This document shows, in pieces, positions 30,690 through 39,441 of a stretch of DNA of 64,000 nt (its first letter is position 1; the number at the start of each line of letters is the position of its first letter). The notes beneath the pieces were generated by a model. The model saw only the letters and a list, made by a program, of their open reading frames with translations, was not told the origin of the DNA and did not search any database. Source of the stretch: an uncultured Rivibacter sp. (GTDB lineage: Bacteria; Pseudomonadota; Gammaproteobacteria; Burkholderiales; Burkholderiaceae); the NCBI GenBank assembly GCA_946480925.1, contig CAMLLU010000026.1, forward strand, positions 6,470-70,469. Reading direction: 5' to 3'. The position numbers and the translations under genes are program-made.

Positions 30690-32297
30690 TTACGGCAACG
30701 GCTTGAGCCCCAGCTCCTTCAGGAACCTGTTGTGCCTTTGTTTCGCATTTTTGATGGCCCGCTCCACTTGGACCAACTCGGCATGCACCGCATCCAGGTC
30801 GATCTCTGCCTCACCCACCGCCGTGCTGACATACCGTGAGATGTTCAGGTTGAAGTTGTTCTTCTCGATCTCTTCCATCGCCACCTTGCGGGCATATCTG
30901 GGTTCTTCGTCTCGGAACTGGTAGGTCTTGATGATCTTGGCGATGTGCGCGTCGGTCAGCTGATTCTGGCGCTTGCCTTTGACGAACTGCTCTGCCGCGT
31001 TGATGAACAACACGTCGTCCGGCTTCTTGCACTTCTTCAGCACCAGGATGCACACCGGAATGCCGGTGGAATAGAACAGGTTGGACGGCAGGCCGATCAC
31101 TGTGTCGATGTGCCCGTCCTTCAGCAGCTTGGTGCGAATGCGCTCTTCCGCCCCGCCACGGAACAGCACACCGTGCGGCAGGATGATGGCCATCACCCCC
31201 TCGTCCTTCAGGAAGTGGAAGCCGTGCAGCAGGAAGGCAAAGTCCGCCGCCGACTTCGGCGCCAGGCCATGGTTCTTGAAGCGCACGTCGTCGGCCAGCG
31301 CGTCGCTGTTCTCCCAGCGATAGCTGAACGGCGGGTTGGCCACGATGGCATCGAAGGCCGGCTTCTTGGCCGGGTTCAGCTCGCGCAGCATCTCCCAGTC
31401 GTTGGTCAGCGTGTCGCCGTGGAAGATCTCGAACTCGGTGTCCTTCACCCCGTGCAGCAGCATGTTCATGCGCGCCAGGTTGTAGGTGGTGATGTTCTTC
31501 TCTTGCCCGTAGATCTTGCCGATGCCGTGCGGCCCCATGCGCTTGCGCACATTCAGCAGCAGCGAGCCCGAGCCGCAGGCAAAGTCCATCACGCTTTCCA
31601 GGCGTTCCTTCTTGCCCGTTGCGGGCTCCTGGCTGTCCAGCGTGACGATGGTCGAGAGGATGTCCGAGATCTGCTGCGGCGTGTAAAACTCGCCCGCCTT
31701 CTTGCCCGAGCCGGCAGCGAACTGGCCGATCAGGTATTCGTAGGCATCGCCCAGCGCATCAATGTCGGTCGAGAACTCGGACAGACCCTCCGCAATCTTC
31801 TGGATGACGGCGCACAGCTTCGCGTTGCGCTCAGGCAGCGACTTGCCCAACTTCGGCGAGGCCAGGTCGATCTCTGAGAACAGGCCTTGAAACACGCTCC
31901 CGAAGGACTCTGTCTCGATGTACTTGAAACCCTTCTGAAGCGTATCCAGCAAGTCACCGTTCTGCGTGCGGGCCAGGTTGGCGATGCTGCTCCAGAGGTG
32001 CTCTGGGCGAATCACGTAATGCACCTTGCGGCGCATCTGCTTCTCGAACGCCGAGATGTCGTCTGGGTTGTTCGCGTACCAGAGGGCCAATGGCACGCGG
32101 CGGTCGTCATCCTTGACCTTGGGGTAGTCGCGACCCAGTTCCTTCTTCGCCGCCGCCTCGTAGTTGTCCGACAGATAGCGCAGGAACAGGAACGACAGCA
32201 TGTAGTCACGGAAGTCGTCGGCGTCCATCGCGCCGCGCAGCTTGTCGGCAATGGCCCACAGGGTCTTGCCCAGTTGTTTTTGTTTCTCTTCGGTCAT
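30690..32297 (-). CDS. hsdM: Type I restriction-modification system, methyltransferase subunit
   Basis: N6-adenine DNA methyltransferase that, with HsdS, modifies the host recognition site and, with HsdR, forms the restriction complex. The 535 residues have an N-terminal helical domain (KLRGAMDADDFRDYMLSFLFLRYLS), SAM-binding motif I DFACGSGSLLLNV and catalytic motif IV NPPFSYRW, as in the type IC (EcoR124-like) enzymes. Last gene of the five-gene minus-strand operon; its ATG overlaps the stop of the DUF1016 gene by 4 bp. Placing hsdM last, far from hsdS, is unusual. Confidence 0.96.
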   Translation of the reverse strand: MTEEKQKQLGKTLWAIADKLRGAMDADDFRDYMLSFLFLRYLSDNYEAAAKKELGRDYPKVKDDDRRVPLALWYANNPDDISAFEKQMRRKVHYVIRPEHLWSSIANLARTQNGDLLDTLQKGFKYIETESFGSVFQGLFSEIDLASPKLGKSLPERNAKLCAVIQKIAEGLSEFSTDIDALGDAYEYLIGQFAAGSGKKAGEFYTPQQISDILSTIVTLDSQEPATGKKERLESVMDFACGSGSLLLNVRKRMGPHGIGKIYGQEKNITTYNLARMNMLLHGVKDTEFEIFHGDTLTNDWEMLRELNPAKKPAFDAIVANPPFSYRWENSDALADDVRFKNHGLAPKSAADFAFLLHGFHFLKDEGVMAIILPHGVLFRGGAEERIRTKLLKDGHIDTVIGLPSNLFYSTGIPVCILVLKKCKKPDDVLFINAAEQFVKGKRQNQLTDAHIAKIIKTYQFRDEEPRYARKVAMEEIEKNNFNLNISRYVSTAVGEAEIDLDAVHAELVQVERAIKNAKQRHNRFLKELGLKPLP

Positions 32298-33391
32298 GAG
32301 GGGTCTTCTTCGCTGCCCAGATCTTTTTCCCGGGCTTCAATGTCTTCGCGGTCGCGTTGCAGCTCCAACCGCAGTTCTTCTTCGCTGGGCAGGATCAGGC
32401 GGTATTTACTGGCAAAGAGTTGCTCGCTTCCGTGGAGCACGGAATAGCGCGCCACCGACTGGTCTTTGCTGCCACACAGCAAGATGCCCACCGTGGGGTT
32501 GTCGCCCTCGCCGCGGCGAAGGTCGTCGTACATACGCACATACATGTCCATCTGCCCCACGTCCTGGTGCGTGAGCGGCCCGGTTTTCAGGTCGATCAGC
32601 ACAAAGCACTTGAGCAGGTAGTTGTAGAAGACGAGATCGATGTAGAAGTCTTGCGTCTCGGTGCTGATGCGCTGCTGCCGGGCCACGAACGCAAAGCCTT
32701 TGCCCAGCTCCATCAGGAACTGCTGCAGCTTGTCCATCAAGGCCGCCTCCAGCGTGGCCTCCAGCAGGCGCCCACTGCTGGGCAGCCCCAGGAATTCCAG
32801 CATCACCGGGTCGCGCACAAAGGCGCGCGGCGAATCCTCCAGCGCCGCCAGGTTGGCCTGCGCTTCGGCGCTCACCGTCGCCTTGTCCTGGCTCAGCAGC
32901 AAGCGCTCGTAATACAAACTGCCAATCTGCCGCTCCAGCGCTCGTGTGCTCCAGTTCTGGGCCGCGGCCTCCTGCACATACCACTGGCGGGCCTCGGCGC
33001 TGTCCACCCGCAGCAGCAGGCGGTAGTGCGTCCAGCTCAATTCGCGACGCAGTGCGTCGCGAATTGGAAACGCCTGGTAGAAGCCCCGCATGTGCCGCAG
33101 GTTGGTGGCGTCGAAGCCGCGCCCAAACTCTGCCGACAGGGCCTGCCCCAACTGAGGCAGCAATCGCTGTCCATAGGCCGCGCGCTGCGCCCCGCCTTGC
33201 TCGAACTCCACAATGTGCCGACCGATGTGCCAATAGGTCTGCACCTGCACAACGTCCACTGCCCGCAGCACCTGCTGGCGCGAATCGGCAATGAGCTGAC
33301 GCAGCGTGCCCAGCAACGGCGCGAAGCCGTCGGCTGACGTGGTGTCAATCGTGCGCGCACCGCCCACTGGTTTCTGGCTCTTGGGTGTCAT
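32294..33391 (-). CDS. DUF1016 (YhcG-type) PD-(D/E)XK nuclease-domain protein
   Basis: A 365-residue protein frequently carried inside type I restriction operons. N-terminal DUF1016_N part with VQTYWHIGRHIVEFEQGG and LRHMRGFYQAF, then the C-terminal PD-(D/E)XK fold: the strand FYIDLVFYNYLLKCFVLIDLKTG supplies the acidic residue and the D-x-K end, followed by GQMDMYVRMYDD and PTVGILLCGSKD. Active residues look intact, so nuclease activity is plausible; its biological role is not established. ATG 33391 preceded by AGGGAAGG. It starts 14 bases after the prrC-like gene and overlaps hsdM by 4 bp. Confidence 0.9.
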   Translation of the reverse strand: MTPKSQKPVGGARTIDTTSADGFAPLLGTLRQLIADSRQQVLRAVDVVQVQTYWHIGRHIVEFEQGGAQRAAYGQRLLPQLGQALSAEFGRGFDATNLRHMRGFYQAFPIRDALRRELSWTHYRLLLRVDSAEARQWYVQEAAAQNWSTRALERQIGSLYYERLLLSQDKATVSAEAQANLAALEDSPRAFVRDPVMLEFLGLPSSGRLLEATLEAALMDKLQQFLMELGKGFAFVARQQRISTETQDFYIDLVFYNYLLKCFVLIDLKTGPLTHQDVGQMDMYVRMYDDLRRGEGDNPTVGILLCGSKDQSVARYSVLHGSEQLFASKYRLILPSEEELRLELQRDREDIEAREKDLGSEEDPS

Positions 33392-33405
33392 GCCTTCCCT
33401 CTGTG

Positions 33406-34605
33406 TCAGAGTTGACCCGCCGCGGGTGCCTCGGCTCTCTTGGCGGCGGGCGAGGCAAAGATGTCTGGCAGCTCGAACTGGTAGCGCTGCAAGAACGCGT
33501 CCAGGATCTGCCTGAACAGTTGCTTGTTGTCCTCCACCAGCTCGACCGGTTGATAAACGCTGTAGGTCTCGTGGCTCAGCAAGTTGAGCGCACGGGCATA
33601 CAACTCGTCGTCGTCCAGTCCGTGGACGCAAACACCGAAGTCATCGTTGCCGAAGAAGGTGGCCGTCTTTTCGAGAATGCCACGCAGCACGTTGAAGTGG
33701 TAGGCGTAGAGCCTGCCGCTGTCGGAGGCCTTCTTGACCTCGGCGAGCATGGCCACGTGGTGAAAGAAGGGCGTGTCGTTGGTGGTGCGCAGGATGTAGG
33801 CATCACCCCGCTCGGGGCGGTGCAGAAAGTACTTCTTGTGCGTGTTCTTCTTCAGTTCGTTGCACACCACGTTGAAGAACAGTGCGTGGTGCGACGAGAT
33901 CACCGCCCTGATCGGTGCAGAGACCATGCGGGGCGCCTCGCCAACGCCGACGGGGCCATCGACAACGGCCGGGTCGGGCAGCTTTCGCTCCCTGGCCTTG
34001 CGCAGCAGCTTGGCGAGATCGCTGGCCACGGCGATGGCGTTGTTGTCATCGAGCGAGGTGATGGGGTCGTCGATATAGAGGTACTTCACCCACTGGTAGG
34101 ACTCGGCCCCGTCGATCACGCGCTCGCAAATGGCCATGAAGAGGCACCAGATGAAGATGTTCTCTTCACCGCGCGACACCTTGATGTGGCGGGCTTCTTC
34201 ACCCTTACGGAAGCTGACGGTCCACTGGTCGTAGTCAATGTCGAACAGGAAGTCCGCATAGCGGGCCAGGTAGTGGCCAATGCGCTCTTCCAGGGCCAGT
34301 TCCTTCAGCCCTTTGAAGAAGGTCGAGTCGGTGTTGATGTGCAGCCGCCGTTCGCTGTCTTTCTCCAGGTCGTTGTCCCAGGAGAACAGGTCTTCAGTGA
34401 AGGCGTTGAAGTACAGGGTGTCGGGCCGACCCTTGTTCTTGCGCTTGCCTGCGTCCTTGAATTCCATCGACAGGCGGGTTTTGCCGGTGCCGTTGTAGGC
34501 GTAAAGCAGCACGAAGTCCTGGCCGCCGCCGTTCAGGTCATCGCGCAGCCGGGAGACCAGCCGACGCATGTCGGTGAAGCGGTGAATCCTCGGCTTCTCG
34601 TTCAT
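33406..34605 (-). CDS. PrrC-like anticodon nuclease (ABC-type ATPase with HEPN C-terminus)
   Basis: A 399-residue protein, close to E. coli PrrC (396), which cuts the tRNA-Lys anticodon loop when phage disables the restriction enzyme. Seen: Walker A AYNGTGKTR (36-44), ABC signature SRGEEN (144-149), Walker B YLYIDDPITSLDD (175-187) and a switch-His pair at 239-240. In the C-terminal part R308 and E312 followed by H345 reproduce the spacing of the PrrC catalytic Arg-Glu-His triad as I remember it (R320, E324, H356), and R338-x6-H345 is a HEPN ribonuclease motif. There is no zinc-hook coiled coil, unlike RloC. It overlaps hsdS by 4 bp. tRNA target unknown. Confidence 0.65.
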   Translation of the reverse strand: MNEKPRIHRFTDMRRLVSRLRDDLNGGGQDFVLLYAYNGTGKTRLSMEFKDAGKRKNKGRPDTLYFNAFTEDLFSWDNDLEKDSERRLHINTDSTFFKGLKELALEERIGHYLARYADFLFDIDYDQWTVSFRKGEEARHIKVSRGEENIFIWCLFMAICERVIDGAESYQWVKYLYIDDPITSLDDNNAIAVASDLAKLLRKARERKLPDPAVVDGPVGVGEAPRMVSAPIRAVISSHHALFFNVVCNELKKNTHKKYFLHRPERGDAYILRTTNDTPFFHHVAMLAEVKKASDSGRLYAYHFNVLRGILEKTATFFGNDDFGVCVHGLDDDELYARALNLLSHETYSVYQPVELVEDNKQLFRQILDAFLQRYQFELPDIFASPAAKRAEAPAAGQL

Positions 34606-35912
34606 GCTTCGAGCGGGTCTGCCGATGGGAAGAGTTGCTGCATCAGCCCCGACTTGTGGGTCTTGAGGGCCTCCAGTTCTTCGGTCGCGGCGGTGATGCT
34701 GTCGTTGAGGGCGGTAAAGTAATCGGCAATTCTTAACTGCTCAGGCAATTTTGGGACTTGTAGATTGAAGGTTCTTTGTGTAGTTATGGGAATCTGATTT
34801 CGGGTGGATTGAGACATCACGCGAGCGCATTGATCGACGAAACCCGGGCTAACGAGCGCGCACTGAAGAAAATCATTTGATAGAAGCGCGCTGTCGCATC
34901 TAAAGTAGGTGAGACTCGTGCTAAGAATGACGAAATCGTGCTTAGTGACTAGCTTGGCTACCGGCCCTACGGTTGCGTTGTGCGCAAAAAGTATGTCCCC
35001 GTCGCGGGCGACACCCTTTTTAAACTGAGTCGCTCTTTCATTCGGCAAATATTTGCATCTTCCGAAGTCAATGCCACCATTGTTAAAACTTGTGGCTGAT
35101 ATGTAAGGAACGCCAGAGTCGGAAAATTCCTCTGCGCGCGGATACAGGGAGCCATGGTTGCCGTCCAGATGTCCGACAAGAAACTTCTTGTCGATTAGCT
35201 CTTGAATGCTTGAGATCGACCAGCCTTCTTGATCCTGAAACTCAGGAAACCGGAGGGCCGGTTGGACTTCACCCTCGCCTGGGAAAAGCTGCTGCAGAAG
35301 ACCACTTTTGTGGGCCTTAAACGCATCCACTTTGCGGGCTTGCGCGGCGATCAGTTCGTCCAGCGAAGCCAGGCAGTCGGCAATTTTTCGTTGTTCCGCC
35401 GAGCTTGGTGTGGGGATTTCTACCCCATAGAAGGCTTCCTTGCTGATATTCAGAAGGCCGTTGCTCCGCGCGCCGCTGGTGATGTGCTTCTTAAGCTGTC
35501 TGCCATGTGCATTTGCCTCGAAGCAGTTTTGAAAGAAGCCGTTCGAGAAACCTTTTTTTAGGCGAAAGCAGATGAATACGTTGGGCGCTGCAACTTGCCC
35601 CCAGTTCTGCAAGAGGTAGATGCAGCCTTCGGGGAATTTGAGCGAGTTGCCCTTGTTGTAGACAAAGTCGCCATCTTTTACAAGCGTGTAGAGCTCGTAT
35701 TGCTTCCCTGAAATATCTCTACCGAATTTCTCCGCTTGCGGCACGAATCCGATACCAGCAGAAATACTCACCGGCGTGAGCCTTCTTTCCCCAACCCGCT
35801 CTGCTACTGGGGTGGATGCCTCACCAAGCGGGACTGGTTGCCAAGGCTCAGCATTTCGAAACTCCGGGAACCGGCGCTTGGGGACAAGCGCTGCTTTTTC
35901 CTTATTGCTCAT
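34602..35912 (-). CDS. hsdS: Type I restriction-modification system, specificity subunit
   Basis: Determines the DNA sequence recognised by the HsdM/HsdR complex. The 436 residues show the standard two-half architecture: a variable target-recognition domain, a conserved helical repeat (KIADCLASLDELIAAQARKV...HKSGLLQQLFP), a second variable domain, and the same helical repeat again (RIADYFTALNDSI...HKSGLMQQLFP). The DNA for the two variable domains is clearly more AT-rich than the rest of the window, as expected for domains exchanged by horizontal transfer. ATG 35912 (inside an earlier GTG-start frame) overlaps the hsdR end by 11 bases. Confidence 0.96.
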   Translation of the reverse strand: MSNKEKAALVPKRRFPEFRNAEPWQPVPLGEASTPVAERVGERRLTPVSISAGIGFVPQAEKFGRDISGKQYELYTLVKDGDFVYNKGNSLKFPEGCIYLLQNWGQVAAPNVFICFRLKKGFSNGFFQNCFEANAHGRQLKKHITSGARSNGLLNISKEAFYGVEIPTPSSAEQRKIADCLASLDELIAAQARKVDAFKAHKSGLLQQLFPGEGEVQPALRFPEFQDQEGWSISSIQELIDKKFLVGHLDGNHGSLYPRAEEFSDSGVPYISATSFNNGGIDFGRCKYLPNERATQFKKGVARDGDILFAHNATVGPVAKLVTKHDFVILSTSLTYFRCDSALLSNDFLQCALVSPGFVDQCARVMSQSTRNQIPITTQRTFNLQVPKLPEQLRIADYFTALNDSITAATEELEALKTHKSGLMQQLFPSADPLEA

Positions 35913-38900
35913 ACGCACTCAATCCCGAAATCTCTCGCCCTTGGGCCCGCTTTTGCAACAGCGAAATCAAATCACCCATCAGCGCCGTCTCAGCCTCCGC
36001 TCGCGCCTTCCAGCCCAGATCGAGCGGCGCCATGAGGTCGCTCAGCGCGTCGCCGTCCAGGATCAGGCGTTGCAGGACGCCGTCCACAAAGACCCGCAGG
36101 TCAGCGACAGCGACGCCGTGTTTCGTGGCGATACCGGCCAGTTCCGCACCGTCCTTCTCCTTCTTGAAACGAGCATAGCCGTCACGGATGGCACTCTCGC
36201 TCAGGCCCTCGCCGGCCTTCAGCGTGCTGATGTACGCGGCAATGTCTTCACGCTCGTCGATGAACTTGGCATCGGCCTGGATGAGGCCGATAAGCTCCTC
36301 CCGGCTCATCTTCTGCTTGGTGCCCGCCCCCTGCTGCGAGAAGCGCGCCATCAGGCCCATGATGTAGTCGTAGTCGATGACCGCAGAGGCGAACAGCACG
36401 AACTCGAAGTCGAGCTGGTCCACCTCGCTCGCGCCCGCGGCGTCGTCCTCTGGGCTGCCCTTGCCCTGCTGATCCTTGAGGCGCTTGGCTGTGTCCAGGT
36501 ACACGCCCCGAAAGGCCTGCAGGTCTTCGCGCGGCAAGATCGCTTCGATGGCGGCGGCGTTGTCGGCCGTGAGGTCGGTGTACTGGTCGAGCTGGGTCTT
36601 CAGGCGCTGCACTTCCTTGAAGGCCTTGATGAAGGCGGCGCGGGCGTCGTCGCCCTTGAGCTGGGGCACGGCTTCGGGCTCGCAGGCGAGTCCCTGGGAC
36701 TGCATGAAGTCGGCCAGCTTATGCACGGCGGCGTCCAGCTTCTCGATGACCACAGGCGCCTTGTCCACCAGCCAGATCTCGCGGGCCTTGGGATCGGACT
36801 TTTCGCCCGAGAACAGGGCAATGGCGTCGTCCACGTTGCCTTGCTGCTGGCGAAAGTCGAGGATGTTGCCGTAGGGCTTGCTGCCGTTGAGCACGCGGTT
36901 GGTGCGCGAGAAGGCCTGGATGAGACCGTGGTACTTGAGGTTCTTGTCCACGTACAGCGTGTTCAGGTACTTGCTGTCAAAACCGGTGAGCAGCATGTCC
37001 ACCACGATGGTGATGTCGATCTTCTTCGCCGCCGGGTAGTCGGCGTTGGGCCACTGCTGGTCTTTGATGCGCTTTTGCACGTCCTGGTAGTACAGGTCGA
37101 ACTCGCCGATGCTGTGGTTGCTGCCGTAGCGCGCGTTGTAGTCGGCCAGGATGGCCTTGAGCGCTTCCTTCTTCTTGTCGGGCTCTTGTTCGTTGTCGGC
37201 TTTCTCCTGCGGCAGGTCTTGCTGCAGTTGCTTCACATCGGCATTGCCTTCGGCCGGGGGTGAGAACACACAGGCGATGTTCAGCGGCTGGAAGCCTGGG
37301 TCGGCTTGCGCCTTTGCCTTCTGCAATTCGCTGAACAGGCCGTAGTACTCGATGGCGTCGTTGATGCTGGCGGTGGCCAACACGGCGTTGAAGCGGCGCC
37401 CTGCGGTGGCCACGTCGTGCTTGGCGTGGATGGCTTCGATCACGGCCTTCTTGGCCAGGGCTTCGCCGGGCTTGGGCGGGTTCTTGCCTTCTGGTTTGTA
37501 GTAGTCCACGTGGAAGCGCAGCACGTTGGCGTCTTCAATCGCGTGGGTGATGGTGTAGGCATGCAGCTGCTTCTGGAACAGGTCTTCGGTGGTCTTGAAC
37601 TGCCCCTCCTCGCCCTCGAACTGCTTGGCGGTGGCGTTCTTCTCGAAGATGGGCGTGCCGGTGAAGCCGAAGAGCTGCGCCTTGGGGAAGAAGGTCTTGA
37701 TGGCCTCGTGGTTGTCGCCGAACTGCGAGCGGTGGCATTCGTCGAAGATGATGACGATGCGCTTGTCGCTCAGCGGTTCAAGCTGCTCCTTGTAGGTCTT
37801 GAGGTCGTTCTTCTTGCGCTGCTTGTTGCGCTTGCTGTTTTCGTCCAGCGCCAGGCCCAGCTTCTGGATGGTGGTGACGATGACCTTGTCGGCGTAGTCG
37901 TCTGACAGCAGGCGACGCACCAATGCGCCGGTGTTGGTGTTCTCCTCGACGCAGCCTTCCTGGAAGCGGTTGAACTCCTCGCGGGTCTGGCGGTCGAGGT
38001 CTTTGCGGTCCACCACGAAGAGACATTTCTCGATGTCGGGGTTGTCCTTTAGCAGCGTGGAGGTTTTGAAGGACGTGAGCGTCTTGCCGCTGCCGGTGGT
38101 GTGCCAGATGTAGCCGTTGCCGCAGTTCTGGTGGATGCAGTCGACGATGGCCTTGACGGCATACACCTGGTACGGGCGCATCATCAGCAGCTTCTGCTCG
38201 CTGGCCACCAGCACCATGTAGCGGCTGATGGCCTGGCCCAGCGTGCACTTGGTGAGGAAGGTCTCGGCGAAGGTGTCGAGGTGGGTGATCTTCTTGTTGG
38301 TCTCGTCGGCGTACTGGTAGATGGGCAGGAAGCGCTCGTCGGCATTGAAGGCGAAGTGCCGGGCGTTGTTGTTGGCGAAGTACCAGGTGTCGGTGCGGTT
38401 GCTGACGATGAACAGCTGCAGAAAGCACAGCAGGGTCCTGCTGTAGCCGTTGCCCGGGTCGTTCTTGTAGCCAACGATCTGCTCCATGGCCCGGCGCGGG
38501 CTGATGCTCAACGTCTTCAGCTCGACCTGCACGCAAGGCACGCCGTTGATGAGGATGAGAACGTCGTAACGGTGGTGGCTGTAATCGCTGTTGATGCGCA
38601 GCTGGTTGACGACCTCGAAGCTGTTCTTGCACCAGTCCTTGATGTTGACCAGTGTGTAGTTCAGCGGAGTGCCATCGTCGCGGGTGAATGCGTTGCGCTC
38701 GCGCAGGGTACGGGCGGCGGTGTAGACGTCGGCGGTGACGATCTCGTCCAGCAGACGGGCGAATTCACCATCGGACAGGTGGACACGGTTCAGCGCTTCG
38801 AACTTCTCTCGAAAGTTGCTCTCCAGGGATGCTCGGTCGCGGATGTCGGGCCGGTACTCGTACTTCAGGCCTTGCAGCTTGCCGATGAAGCCGTACTCAA

Positions 38901-38970
38901 GCTGCTCCTCCTTGACGCCAAGGCTTGGGTGTGCGGGAGGCGGGTCGTAGGTTTGCTTGGGTGAGGGCAT
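35902..38970 (-). CDS. hsdR: Type I restriction-modification system, restriction subunit
   Basis: Motor and endonuclease of the type I system: translocates DNA using ATP and cuts at a distance from unmodified sites. The 1022 residues match the R subunit of EcoR124-type enzymes. Order: PD-(D/E)XK nuclease near residues 134-152 (RYDVLILINGVPCVQVELK), helicase motor with Walker A HTTGSGKT near 293, DECH box FDECHRSQFG near 410, motif III FGFTGTPI and motif VI IQAFSRTNRVLN, and a C-terminal helical domain that binds the methylase. First gene of the operon; it starts without a visible Shine-Dalgarno sequence. Confidence 0.97.
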   Translation of the reverse strand: MPSPKQTYDPPPAHPSLGVKEEQLEYGFIGKLQGLKYEYRPDIRDRASLESNFREKFEALNRVHLSDGEFARLLDEIVTADVYTAARTLRERNAFTRDDGTPLNYTLVNIKDWCKNSFEVVNQLRINSDYSHHRYDVLILINGVPCVQVELKTLSISPRRAMEQIVGYKNDPGNGYSRTLLCFLQLFIVSNRTDTWYFANNNARHFAFNADERFLPIYQYADETNKKITHLDTFAETFLTKCTLGQAISRYMVLVASEQKLLMMRPYQVYAVKAIVDCIHQNCGNGYIWHTTGSGKTLTSFKTSTLLKDNPDIEKCLFVVDRKDLDRQTREEFNRFQEGCVEENTNTGALVRRLLSDDYADKVIVTTIQKLGLALDENSKRNKQRKKNDLKTYKEQLEPLSDKRIVIIFDECHRSQFGDNHEAIKTFFPKAQLFGFTGTPIFEKNATAKQFEGEEGQFKTTEDLFQKQLHAYTITHAIEDANVLRFHVDYYKPEGKNPPKPGEALAKKAVIEAIHAKHDVATAGRRFNAVLATASINDAIEYYGLFSELQKAKAQADPGFQPLNIACVFSPPAEGNADVKQLQQDLPQEKADNEQEPDKKKEALKAILADYNARYGSNHSIGEFDLYYQDVQKRIKDQQWPNADYPAAKKIDITIVVDMLLTGFDSKYLNTLYVDKNLKYHGLIQAFSRTNRVLNGSKPYGNILDFRQQQGNVDDAIALFSGEKSDPKAREIWLVDKAPVVIEKLDAAVHKLADFMQSQGLACEPEAVPQLKGDDARAAFIKAFKEVQRLKTQLDQYTDLTADNAAAIEAILPREDLQAFRGVYLDTAKRLKDQQGKGSPEDDAAGASEVDQLDFEFVLFASAVIDYDYIMGLMARFSQQGAGTKQKMSREELIGLIQADAKFIDEREDIAAYISTLKAGEGLSESAIRDGYARFKKEKDGAELAGIATKHGVAVADLRVFVDGVLQRLILDGDALSDLMAPLDLGWKARAEAETALMGDLISLLQKRAQGREISGLSAYEQ

Positions 38971-39441
38971 GGGTGAGCGTATGAACGCAATTGACCAAGT
39001 AGGGAGCTGTTCAAGCTGTCGATTGGCGAGAAGTGTTGCGATTCTGGCGTGGAACGCCGGTCGCCGGAGAGTCGTGCCGGGTTCTGCCTACTGCTCACCG
39101 TAGCCGGCCGCAGCGCCACGAAAAAATGCTTACCAGGTTTCCCTGAGGTCGCATCACCTGGGCACAGTTGCGCAAACACGTCTTTGCCGTCGACGTGCCC
39201 CACGGCCCGAATTGTGGTGCAGGCAAGGTCACTCATCACAGCCGCGCTTCAGCGTGGCAATCGAGAACGCCCTGATGAACGTGGGTTGGCGTTTGGCCCA
39301 AGCCCCCCACGACCAAGGGAAGCCAGGTCTCGTACGCCGCTACGCTTTAAACACGCCACTTGCTTCGGACCAGCCCGTCGCGGAGCCCCGCTCCTGGCCG
39401 GCCTCAGCCGCCAGGCACAAGCCGCCTCATACGCAGGGCAT
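38971..39441. other. Intergenic region upstream of hsdR, possible gene remnant
   Basis: Some 470 bases between hsdR and the next minus-strand gene. A minus-strand frame (about 39239 down to the hsdR start) encodes MSDLACTTIRAVGHVDGKDVFAQLCPGDATS..., which has some protein character but no recognised family and runs out of frame into hsdR. On the plus strand 39250-39350 can be read as VAIENALMNVGWRLAQAPHDQ..., also unrecognised. These look like remains of a gene lost when the restriction island was gained; the hsdR promoter should be here. Confidence 0.4.

Noticed and set aside
33406..34605. Calling the ABC-ATPase an RloC homologue
   Set aside because: RloC is about twice as long with a zinc-hook coiled coil, which is absent; length and triad spacing favour PrrC.
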